Positions 19,301 through 29,690 of a stretch of DNA of 64,000 nt are shown here, piece by piece. Made by a program: the position numbers and the translations under genes. The stretch comes from Buxus sempervirens (lineage: Eukaryota; Streptophyta; Magnoliopsida; Buxales; Buxaceae): contig OX387187.1 in assembly GCA_947561395.2 (NCBI GenBank), positions 41,521,829-41,585,828 of the forward strand, read 5' to 3'. The number at the start of each line of letters is the position of its first letter. The first letter of the stretch is position 1. The notes under the pieces were generated by a model. That model was not told the DNA's origin. It saw only the letters and a program-made list of their open reading frames with translations, and ran no database searches.

Positions 19301-21272
19301 GACAAATCCTTCGTATGGATGACCAGATGGAAAAATACGTGACCATCAATTCCCTTAAACCATTTGATAGAAACTGGACAATTAAATGTCTTATTCTTCA
19401 GCGAGGATCCATTGACACATACAATAATGCAAAGGGATCTGGAAAGATTTGGAAATTAATTTTATTGGATGAAGAGGTAAAAAAATATTATTGCTTTCAT
19501 TATTTTTCGAAAATTTAAACACCAAATAGTTTCTTCATTTTTTTTACTTTAATACTTAATATTATTATTTTTACTAATTTCATAGGGAACCAAAGTACAA
19601 ATGGTACTTTTCAATGATATTATCTCAAAGTTCGAGACCACTTTATTCACGAATAAGACATATGTTTTCAAATGAACTTGTCAAACAAGTAAGTCCCGGA
19701 TATCGTAATGTCAATGAAAAGATAGAGCTTACCTTTTTCACCCATAGTGATATTAAGGAACGGAGGACTTAGTTAGTTTGGACAACTTTAATATCAATTC
19801 AGTTTGATTGAAGCTACAAGAAGAATGGAAGATAGTACTTCTCTTATCGGTATGCAAAAGTTTAAATTATTAAGGTAGTATTTACTAATATTTGATTAGT
19901 TTATATTATATAAATTACAATTTTACTTTATTCGAATTTTGCTGCAAATATATTTGGAATTGTTGTTAGCACAGGTCCTTTGATTCCAATTACAAGAGTA
20001 AGAGATGGTGTACTGACATTCAAATGTGACATCATTATAGCTGATTTGGAGTAAGCTTACATCTTGTCTTTTATGTAATTAAGAGAATAATTTTAGTTTG
20101 AATTTTAACATGCATTTTTTTTATTATATTTATACATCTAATAAACAATTCAAATACTATTACATTAACCCTGTGGGGAGATTTGGCACAAAGCGAAGGT
20201 GAGTAATTTACAGATTTGGAGTCCCAATACCCATTAATCGCTATATCATCAGTGACAATAACATCCTACCAAGGTAATATGTTTTTAATAATGTCTTTTC
20301 GTATATGAATAACTATGGTTTAAATGTGGGTGTATGTCATTTGTTGATATATGTTGTGCATATCTATACTTTCTCAATTACTTAGTAATGCCCTTATGAT
20401 GAAAATCATTTATTTTTTTCTATTAATGACAAAACATCTTCAATTTGTAACAGGAACATCCTCACTGTCAACACTTACTGTGTCCATTGTACAAATTAAT
20501 CCAAAAATCCCCCAAGTAGAGGACATCAAAACAGGGTAATCCTTTTAATACTCAAATTTTAAATCTAATAAATAATATTAATGAGTACATGTATTGTTGT
20601 ATTCCAAAAGCAGCACAAACTTAAAATTCATTGATTTTTTTTTTACATATGAATTATTATTATTAATTCTTGAAGTTATCAATAGGTTGAAGTTAGAAAA
20701 TTGGCTGCGAAACAAAGATTCAAATATCTTGGAAAACGATTTAGAGAAGCAGACAACATGCAAATTAAAGATATAATTGAGAAATCTTTTTCATCTTTTA
20801 AGGTAATTTTGTAATTAACTTGTTTAATATGAAATTTACATATATCAAATATTATGTTCTTCATTAATGACATGTGTTTATATTTTTTTGTCAAATGAAA
20901 TAGAATACATTTGTAAGTTTCAAAGCAATTGTGATTAATGTTGAGAATATGGAGGAGCTTTGGTATAGTTCATGTACAGCATGTACAAAAAATGTTATCA
21001 TCAAAGATAATGTTGCTGAGTGCAGGGCGTGTAACAAAAACAATGTTGAGTTCTTTCCAAGATGATATTTGTAAAATATTTTATCGATTATATTTTAATT
21101 ACAAAGACCTAACACTGAATTGTGAAATCACATTTTATCAATTTTCATGCAGATTTAGAATGAAGCTTGTTGTTTCTGACGGTGACCAAAGAGCGTTGCT
21201 CACATTATTTGACGAAGCAACCAAACTCATTGGATGCTCAGTTGCAAACTACATCAAGTCAATGGAAGAGGT
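19301..21272 (+). pseudogene. RPA1-like single-strand-binding gene carried by the Helitron, degenerate
   Basis: Exons matching replication protein A large-subunit paralogues are visible. The first, 19301-19476, reads YVTINSLKPFDRNWTIKC and a DEE donor edge (OB fold A). The second, from 19586, reads GTKVQMVLFNDIISKFE but changes frame before SPGYRNVNEKIEL. A later exon near 19980-20050 holds GPLIPITRVRDGVLTF-like sequence. Near 20910-21060 a zinc-ribbon C-x2-C-x12-C-x2-C (SCTACTK...ECRACNK) is followed at 21152-21272 by an OB-fold part, FRMKLVVSDGDQRALLTLFD. In-frame stops and the shift near 19670 show that it is a remnant. Helitron RPAs are thought to coat single-stranded transposition intermediates. 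Confidence 0.75.
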
Positions 21273-21727
21273 TTGACTATTCCTCCCCACATATTCGTTC
21301 CTTAAATATTTACATATACATATTCTTTAAAATTAATAATATATATGTATATTATGTCAGGATAGTACAAAGAGTGTTTATTACAACAAGCTGCTCAAGT
21401 GTAAAGGGAAAATTTACTTTTTCCTTGTAAAATTGATGGCAATATGAAGTCCATCCAATATGAAGATCCAATTTCCATGCATCAACAAATGAAGATCAAA
21501 ATTGAGAAGGATTAGGAAAAACTTTTCTCTTATTGAACAGTGATATTGTAATTCATGTTTAACACTATTTCACTTTTTTTATATTTCATCTTCTGTCATC
21601 ATGGTTCAAAATAGTGAGCTGAGTTATTGTATTTCATTGCAAATAGTATATGCCTTTTTTTTTTTTATCATAGTTATCTTTCATTTTCTTTGCATCTTAT
21701 TTTTTACTATTACTCTTAATAAAATTC

Positions 21728-21757
21728 GCATGTGCAACGCACGTGCATATTTACTAG
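21728..21757 (+). other. Helitron 3' terminus: hairpin plus CTAG
   Basis: An 8-bp stem (GCATGTGC and GCACGTGC, one G-T pair) with loop AAC at 21728-21746 is followed by ATATTTA and CTAG at 21754-21757, then host T. This fits the Helitron rule of a short hairpin about 10 bases before CTRR. Confidence 0.85.
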
Positions 21758-22610
21758 TGTAGAAAAATAAGGGAGGGAATAGTTGTACAACCGCTGAAGT
21801 TTTAAAAGAATTAGACAGTTATGACTTTTATACCCTTTATTAAAGAATCTTAATAATGATTCTTAAAGGTTTTTTTAGGAAAGGAGAACATTAAGATTGG
21901 CACTCTTCCCAAAGGACCTCTTCTCATTATATTTAGTATAGATTTTTTATGAAGCTAGGGGGTCTGTTATGTTCAAAAGATTTCTCAACGAAGTTTGTCT
22001 CTTTTGATTATTTAAAAAAAAAAAAAAGAAGCATACGGTTTCATCTTGGTCTTCTCTTCCACATAAAAATTGCCTCTTGAAGTCGAAATTCAGTATGAAA
22101 ACTCAGATTGATTGATCAAGTGGGTTCACCGAAATTGATTTTAAAATTATCTTACGAAATTTTCTAATATTAAAACCTGTCAATCTATGTTTTTATATGG
22201 TTTGGAGGATGAATCATGATAAGGAGCCCTACCTAGAAATTATTGACGTGGTGAAGGGTTGGTATATAATAATTCACCAATATATAAAGCGAGACACCAT
22301 TTTAGAAATTGTGCCAAACAAAATGTGCAGCTTTCCACAAACACCCTTACATAACAATGTCAGATTCTTTAATAAAAGGATAAAATGGTCAAAATTCCCT
22401 CAAACCTTTCAAAACCCAGCAATTAGTTTTCAAGTTGCAACCACTTTCCCTCTCGTTACGTGCAATACTACACGTGAAACCTTGCTAGTCATAATAGTTC
22501 AAAGCACCTTGTATTGTTAGCCAAAGTCGTTCCACGGTTTTTCCTTTTCTTTAATAACATTTGTTCCCTACGTCATGTTATTATTGTATCAATGATCCTC
22601 TTATTCTAAT
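21758..22610. other. Unassigned AT-rich DNA right of the Helitron
   Basis: No gene is supported. It contains an A run at about 22016-22027 and a segment (22283-22480) that resembles 24430-24640 in the same direction. It ends at the left target duplication of the LINE. Confidence 0.4.
22283..22480 (+). repeat. Diverged direct repeat, copy 1
   Basis: Shares AAAATGGTCAAA, CCTCAA, TTTTGTAACT-like and CTCTC-CGTTA blocks in the same order with 24430-24640. The pair flanks the LINE and the foldback element. Family not recognised. Confidence 0.4.
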
Positions 22611-23729
22611 ATTAACATTTACACCTGATCACTCGATCTGGGCACAGTGGGTAAAGGCTTATTTGTTGAGGGGAAGAAACTTATGGCAAGTCCCAATCCC
22701 GTCTACAACTACTTGGGTATGGAGGAAGATACTAAAGCAATGAGATGACACATTTTCTTTGATCAGGTACAAAATAGGAAATGGTGATAATACATGGCTG
22801 TGGCTGGATAATTGGCATCCTATGGGCTCGTTGATAAGGAGGTATCGTCACAGACTTCGTTATGATGCAGGTATCCCGTTGAACGCAAAAGTTGCAACTG
22901 TCATTGATGGACAAACATGGGATCTGCCTATTACTCAAAGTCAGGTCTTTAATGAAATATGGCAAGCATTATACTTGCTACCGCCTCCCAACCAAGTATG
23001 ATGTGATAAAGTAGTATGGAAACCGTCACCTTCAGGAATCTTTTCCATTAAATCAACTTACAATGCATTGAGGATGGTCTCTCCGAAAGTGGTATGGAAT
23101 AAGATTGTGTGGTTTAAGGACAATATTCCACGACCTACATTTATTCTTTGGACAGCCGTTCACCAAAGGATTCTTACTCAAGACAGGCTTCAACAGTTGA
23201 ATATAATCGCTAGATCTCGATGTGTACTATGTCAAGCAACTCATGAGGACCTTGATCACCTCTTTTTCCAATGTAATTATTCAAAACAAATTTGATCAAG
23301 AGTAATGGGAAAAAATGGAATTTCTATTCGGCCAACTCGTTGGGAACAGGTTATTGAATGGGCAGTTTTGAATCTTCAAGGTAAAGGTCTTATACCATTG
23401 GTAAAGAAGGCATCACTTGCAGCAATGACTTATCATGTATGGAGAGAAAGGAACCGAAGACTATTTCAAAGCAAAGCTACCCCGGTGGAAAATCTGGTGG
23501 GATTAATTACCATGGACATAAGCATGAGATTTTTGTATATCCATGAAGGAGTAAGAGACAATAGCTCAAACAGAATTTTTTGTACAAATTGGAATCTACA
23601 CCCCAATTTCATCTAGATTGGGTTTTTAGATTTTGTAAGTGTCTCTGGGAGCGCTATGTTTTTTTTCTTTTCTTGTAACTCCTTGTAAATCTTTACTGAT
23701 ATATATATATATATACATTAACATTTACA
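22611..23729 (+). mobile_element. 5'-truncated L1-type LINE with 13-bp target duplication
   Basis: The body is 22624-23716. Both sides carry ATTAACATTTACA (22611-22623 and 23717-23729). It encodes the end of ORF2: WVWRKILKQ, then RYKIGNGDNTWLWLDNWHP, then a zinc-binding zf-RVT domain (CVLCQATHEDLDHLFFQC), and a tail with YHVWRERNRRLFQ. The reverse transcriptase core is missing through 5' truncation. At least three in-frame stops (near 22741, 23000 and 23295) show that it is dead. The 3' end is a short TA-repeat tail (about 23699-23716), not a plain A run. Confidence 0.9.
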
Positions 23730-23816
23730 GCATAATCTTTGCAGCGACTTTTGGCTTATTGGCTTTTGACTATTCTGTTTTCGAACTTTGACTTTTCAAT
23801 GCCTCTAAAGCCAACA

Positions 23817-24179
23817 GGGGAAATTGGTTTTTAGTGATATTTTTCAAAAGAATTCAAATTCAATTATCAAATTTTAGGCAATTGAGAATTAGTAACACTT
23901 TTTAAAAACAATTGAGGAACAGTATCATTTTATTCATGAAAAAATTTATTCCGAAAATACCCTCAAAAGACTTTGAAAACCTCTTTACTCATTTTGTTAC
24001 AAGTGAAGTTTGTAATTCTTTTGAGGGTATTTTGGAAGAATTATTTCATAAACAATAAAATTACACTAATTTTCAATTATGTTAAAAAGATACAACTAAT
24101 TCTCAATTACCAAGTTCTTCAATTAAACGACTGAATCTGAATTATGCTATAAAAGTATAACTAAAAACCAATTTTCCCC
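23817..24179. mobile_element. Foldback MITE-like element
   Basis: The left end GGGGAAATTGGTTTTTAGTG is matched in inverted form by the right end at about 24155-24179 (AAAACCAATTTTCCCC type). The similarity continues inward through ACCCTCAAAAGA on the left and its complement near 24020, so nearly the whole 363 bp folds on itself. There is no coding capacity. I could not find a target duplication, so the superfamily is unassigned. Confidence 0.75.
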
Positions 24180-25023
24180 TCATAACTCAACTTCAAATAT
24201 TCTAAACAGATTTGAGTTGCCACCTATTTAAAAAAAAAAAGAGATTTGTTGCCACCACCGACAAAACAAAGGGTTGTTGGCATGCAATTTGAGGTCTACC
24301 TAAAACTGTTGAATGGCTGATCACATATAAACCATTCGGGGTCACTCTCAAATATACCATTAAAACTTACAAATTCACGCTTGATAATTCATTTCCACAC
24401 ATAATAATGAGAGCTATACTATATATAATAGGAGGCGTCCCCTTGGGAAGCGTGTCAAAACAAAATGCACAACTTATCAGAACAACCCTTGCAAACTATT
24501 GAGACGATCTATTAATATAGGGGTAAAATGGTCAAACTGCCTCAATTTTTTTTTTCAAAACTTATAATCGATTTTGTAACTGTTTCCTCTCACGTTATCC
24601 ATCCTTCATTCCCTTCTTACACATGTGCAATTTTGCACATGCACCTAGCTAGTTTTATTAATCGCAGCCAACTCTTCTGTAGACTTCTCTCTTGGCGACT
24701 ATACTCATCTATTAGTATTTAATGTAGTACCATGCCCATACATAATTCCAAGGCATTTTAATCCAATCTATAGGTCATCCCTTCTATGACTCAAACCCGA
24801 AAGATGATGATTGGCGCCGATACCATTTGTTACTAAACTAACTGTTGCACCAAAAGCCTAAAGGCTTATGGAGACTTCGTTTAAACACTTAACCACAACA
24901 GACAATAAAAAAAAGACGATCTTAACTATAAAAGATTTCTAATTTTCAACGTCAGTAGTTTACTATTGAGTTTTCGGATGCACTAGACTATCAAGAGATT
25001 TATTGGATTAAAAAATCAACTAT
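24180..25023. other. Non-coding stretch, kinase 3' flank at its right end
   Basis: The part up to about 24430 is AT-rich without a gene. A possible LTR-kin fossil lies at about 24813-24900: GCCGATACCA, the complement of an iMet-type primer site, then TGTTACTAAACTAACTG. From about 24950 to 25023 the sequence matches the 3' flank of the second kinase (about 57230-57320), so it is the broken-off flank of the kinase locus. Confidence 0.45.
24430..24640 (+). repeat. Diverged direct repeat, copy 2
   Basis: Partner of 22283-22480, with the same block order. It also contains the short palindrome ACATGTGCAATTTTGCACATG-like at about 24623-24643. Confidence 0.4.
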
Positions 25024-25028
25024 CCACT

Positions 25029-27541
25029 TGTCACGCCCTAAATCCTCACCTCACGACTTACTATGCATGAGTAGGACCGAGCGTAACCTTGCTCGTAAGC
25101 GAATCCGAAAATGCATTTATTTCTCAATAAATACTTGAGAATTTCATTTAATACTTCTTCAATCAGAGTTAAGGTGGAATTTAAACCAATATAACAATTA
25201 AAAATCAAAATTGAACCAACCCGAACCATGGTTTATCCACATACATCCAATTACAATTCTTGAACCCCAATGGTTCATAAAATGCATCAATTCAAAGATT
25301 CTTGCAAAAGCAATAACATCTCAAACAACATGTTCATCATTCTAATCACCATCCCGTCACCATATTTCATTATCTCAAGATTGCAGGTTTCCTGTGAAAA
25401 TATAAGGGGTGAGTCTCAACGAAACCCAGTAAATGAGGATAATACACCCCGTATGAGAATATGCATAATATTCCTTATTTAAATAATATATGTACACCAA
25501 ATTGATATTTAATATATTATCATTAAATATGCAGGGTTTTCCTAAGTTGGGTTCATAACATATTTACATATATATTTTAATATTAACAATATTAAACATA
25601 AGTGATCATGAATTCTAACATGAGAACAATAAATTAATCATGATAAAAAGAAACAATAAATAAATCTTAATCTAAGTGTTAGAAATACTTACCTGTGATT
25701 TTTTTTTTATGGACATATACCTTGCAGAAATATAAATAACAAAATAAAAGTAACCGAATGTAAAGAAATATTAACCACCAAGTATCATCCTCACATCCCA
25801 GTAGACATCTAGGTCACGCTGGGTACTGAATTAGCATTATGTTTGCTAACAGTACAATCATCTCAATATCCTCTTCCAGTGGGCGTCCTTCATTGGATAC
25901 TGAACTAGTATAGACTAGCAGTAAACACACTCCCAATAGAACGTCCCTGATAGACTACTTAACTAGTGTGTGGCCTCACAACTAGAAGTACCATCATATA
26001 TGTGTCTACCAGTCTTCATATTGGGTACTGGACTAGTGAACCCTTGCCACTATCAGTACAATCGCATCACAATCATCCCAGTGGTTAATCACACACCGGG
26101 TACTGAACTAGCGTAGCTAGCAGTACAATTTAATCATCATCTTAGACATCTCAAAATGCTGGGTATTGAACTAGCAACTCATGCCAGCAGTACAAACATT
26201 ATATCTCCCAACAACACTTGGTGCTGGGTACTAGACTAGTATCAAGATACTAGTAGTACTAATATCCATATCATTATGTCTCATTTAAAACTACCAACTC
26301 AACATGCCATGCTTTGATTTAATTCCAACAATAGTTAAACATTCCACAAATTCATATAATTTCAAATTTATAAACAACAATAGGGTGTATGCTTATGTTA
26401 TGGAATAACTAAATCAACATAAATAAATATTTAAAAACCACTGTAGTTTCTTTCTTGTCCCATGTGGTTGTTAAACCAAGTTAAAGAGTGTCTTTGTCAA
26501 AAGGAAGACCATGGTACGACATGATCCCATGGCTTGCATATGGGCCACCCATGATGAAAAAGATATATACCATGGGAAGACCATTGTCTCGTCGTTTGCA
26601 ATTGATCAAACCATGATAAAAGTTTCACCCATTCGTATGGCATGAGATACACCCATTTAAAGACAATCTGATTTGACAGATGCCTCTATTCATTACCCAT
26701 GCACAACAGCATGTAGTTTTATCCATTCGTATAAGTAGTTTTATCCATGGATCAAACACATGATAAAATAAGTAGTTTAATCTATGATAAAGTAAGTGTG
26801 GGTCCAACACATGAGTCAAACCCATGTGACTTGACACATCACCAAGCACATCACCAAAATAAAATAAGTGATTTCATCCATTCGTATAGCATATAATACA
26901 ACCATTCAAAGACAAAACCTGATTCGACACATCACCAAACACATTACCAACACTATTTCACAACACTCTTTGACAAGGTAAACAACTCTTGCTCTTGATA
27001 CAGTAAATAGTATGACACTCATCTCACAACACTCATTGACATTCGTAGGACACATGCTTTTGATTTTTGATTCATTGAGTTGAAACTAGAGAGAGAAAGT
27101 CATGAACCAACTCATATATGAAATCTAACATTCATCTCCATGGGGTTTCATGATATCTTCTAAATAATATATTATTTCATATAAATGATGCACAAATCAT
27201 AAAGGAAGATTAACCCACTTACTTGTATCAAGAGCACCAAGTTTGAAATCTATCTTCAATGTCTTTTTCCCCAAAATAATAGACACTAGGGTTTTAGGAG
27301 AGGGAGAAGGGGATAATGGCAAAAGGGTGAAATGGGAGAGAGGGAAAGAAGAGGGCGTGAGGTGAGAGAGAGTTTTGAAATTTTTTTGCAAATGTTTGGG
27401 TTTGACGGCTAGGGTTTGTTTTAGAAGTTATTGTGTGTGTGTGCAAGTAGGGAGTGTGTGTTGCTCACCCATAAGTCTTAAAACAAAAGCAACTTGACCG
27501 GTCAAAGTTTGACTGGTCAAAGTTCCAAAGCTTTTTTTTTT
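25029..27541. repeat. Solo LTR, left piece (interrupted by the MULE)
   Basis: Starts TGTCACGCCC right after CCACT (25024-25028). Its last bases, ending CGTTACA, and the second CCACT (44253-44257) lie beyond the MULE. The LTR is about 2.5 kb and has no internal element region. It is a Ty3/gypsy-type fossil, lineage not assigned. It holds a hairpin repeat at 25821-26270 and a diverged copy pair at about 26625-26945. It entered the 3' flank of the left kinase copy. Confidence 0.8.
25821..26270. repeat. Seven degenerate 58-75-bp hairpin repeats in the solo LTR
   Basis: Units start near 25821, 25894, 25952, 26023, 26098, 26161 and 26226. Each has GGGTACTGAACTAGC, or a close variant, followed after a short loop by the inverse GCTAGCAGTAC, so every unit can form a hairpin. 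Spacers vary freely. Confidence 0.75.
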
Positions 27542-27772
27542 CAGCCCGCATCCTCTCTTTTCAACGGTCGTTCGAATGGTCATTCGAACGACCTAAACGC
27601 GACACGTGTCTCCCCTTTAAACAAATGCGCCAAACGGCGATTAACGCAATAGCCCCGTTAGTTTACGTTTTCAGCCGTGAGCCGTTACTTTTGATTTTCG
27701 GCCAAACCAGTCTCAACCACTAGACCAAAGAGGCATTAGACCGTGGTTCGCTCAGGCATTCTTCTTCCTATT
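27542..27772 (+). repeat. MULE left terminal inverted repeat
   Basis: About 230 bp matching the complement of 44007-44231 in ordered blocks: CGCATCCTCTCTTTTCAA, GTCGTTCGAATGGTCATTCG, ATAGCCCCGTTAGTT, CCGTTACTTTT and GACCGTGGTTCG. The outer 60 bp are best conserved. It contains a nested palindrome around TTCGAATGGTCATTCGAA. Confidence 0.85.
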
Positions 27773-27884
27773 CAAACGAAGTCGACGAACGCCCAAATAC
27801 CTGTTCCGACGAGCGCGAGAGGCAGAGGATTTTCAAAAAATCCTTCAATGTATACAAAACCACCTTCCTCATCAACATTTGCAA

Positions 27885-28025
27885 GCTTCTTGGTTTATCT
27901 TGTTCCTCTCCAACGAACGAAGGGCACCAAACTTCTTGGTTTACCTCCTTTCTCTCCAACGAACGAGAAACAACGTTTACATCTTTCTTGGTTTACCTCC
28001 TTCCTCTCCAACGTTTGCATCTTTA
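27885..28025 (+). repeat. Short tandem repeat inside the MULE left end
   Basis: Three units of 47-52 bp starting near 27885, 27932 and 27984 share CTTCTTGGTTTACCTCCTT and CTCTCCAACGAACGA. They lie just inside the terminal repeat, where a promoter is expected, and no long gene is supported across them. Confidence 0.7.
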
Positions 28026-29690
28026 ACTGATTTGTAAGTGTTGACTTGATTAGTATCATTTCATTTCCCTTGTTTTTTTGTATGCAATATTCATGAAATG
28101 ACTGATACATACATTTCTATGTTTCGAATTTTTCCACACCCATATATACATTATACATGAATTAAAGTCAGAGAAAAAAGGAAAAGAAAAGAGAACCACA
28201 TATTTCCCCCATTGCTTCTCATTGGGGAACTCTAGGGAATTTTCCCCTAAATGGATGTTGCCAATGATATTATATTTGAATTGATTAAATATCCTAAAAC
28301 ACTCCAGGAAAAAAAAACGAAAATAGGGAAACTGGCGGAATAGAGTTAGGTAACCACCTTGTCAAGGTTCCTATGCCCAAATATTTTCAAATTAAAAAGT
28401 GTATAAATTTTGCTCTAATAAAGCATTGTAAAAATCCAAAGACTCATGAATTTTTGTCTTGAAATGGATTTATCGTTATTGAACGATTGTGTTCTCTTAA
28501 AAAATGAGATTTTGGAGGAAACCAAAAGTTTTCCAGGTATACAAAAGAAATTATAATTAACGAAAAGCTAGTTAATTTAAAATTATAAACAGCAATTCAA
28601 TCTTATATCTTCATAATTTTAAATTTTTTGTAATTTTTAATTACATTTTATTGTATTTAAAATATAATTTTTTAATTGTTTTGAAATTTTAAATATAATA
28701 CCACACAGGAATAGGGAAAATAAAATAGATATACAAGACCAACTTATCTTCAACCCAATAGAGAGGAAAAACAACTGGTTTAATGTTCTTGTGGTAATGT
28801 TTGTTCTTTGCTAAGTAAAATATTTTGAATATTAATATCTTCGGAGATACACATAGTTTCTTTGATTTCCTATGTTTTGCTGATGAACATGCTCAGATTT
28901 CTCAATAAACCAACGCCTTGGTTTGTCATGTTGTTTCTTAAAGAATGCATGCCATATTCATATTCTTCTTGTTACTTTTCATTGCTATTTTTTTTTCTTA
29001 CATAGTTACATGTGCATAGAAGAAGAACAAAACAGATAAGAAAAATACTTATTTTATGGGGCTACAAGTAGCTCCATTGGAGATGAGTTCAGTTGAGATG
29101 GTATGAGCTGTGCTACAAACAAGTATGATTTTTAAGAACTTTTGCTTTTAAGTCTTAAATCAATCTATGTATGATTACTATATAATTTATGTCAATTTTA
29201 TCACCAGAATTCATGAGTCTTTTTTTTTATAGTTTGTTTTTCCATTAATGCTACAACAACTCCACCAAGCCACCTGTGCAAGCCAAAGAACAAGAATTGA
29301 ATTGTGTTAATGATTTTTGCTTATGAGTAAAAGATTATGGTTTTCACATTGTTTAAAGTTTTGTAAGGTCATTAATTTTGTAATGAATTCAGGTCTGAAA
29401 GGGGTTGAGACATTAATGTAAACTTTTGGTTAGTTTTTGTTCAGAACTTGAAGGAAATGTTAGTCATCTCTTTTGTTGTTAGTTATTAATTTGTAATGCC
29501 ATGTGATCAACACTTATCATTGATATAACCCTATGTAAATACAAAGGCTTTTAATGAGAGTTTTGTCTTTATTTTAAAATTCCTTTGTTACGTAATGTTG
29601 TTGGCTTTAATGAGAGTTTTTTGCTTGAAGCTGGAAATATAAATTGTGAAATTGCCTCTGTTAATGTGCAGGAAAAGTTTGACTACTACA
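28026..29690. other. AT-rich MULE interior upstream of the Ulp1 gene
   Basis: About 1.7 kb without a recognisable gene. It probably holds the promoter and untranslated leader of the HMG/Ulp1 gene. TGTGCAG at about 29664-29670, just before the first coding exon, looks like a splice acceptor, so an intron in the leader is likely. Confidence 0.45.

Larger units (their letters stand above)
17844..21757 (+). mobile_element. Helitron, 3' part (left part off-window beyond the Tat element)
   Basis: The segment starts inside a Pif1-like helicase frame at the Tat LTR junction, continues with a broken RPA-like gene and ends with a Helitron-type hairpin and CTAG. Both genes are hallmarks of plant Helitrons. 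The missing RepHel part should lie left of the Tat element. The host base after CTAG is T, as expected for insertion between A and T. Confidence 0.85.

Noticed and set aside
27532-27541. Ten-T run as firm proof of the MULE target duplication
   Set aside because: A homopolymer can match by chance; I use it only as support for ends set by the terminal repeats.
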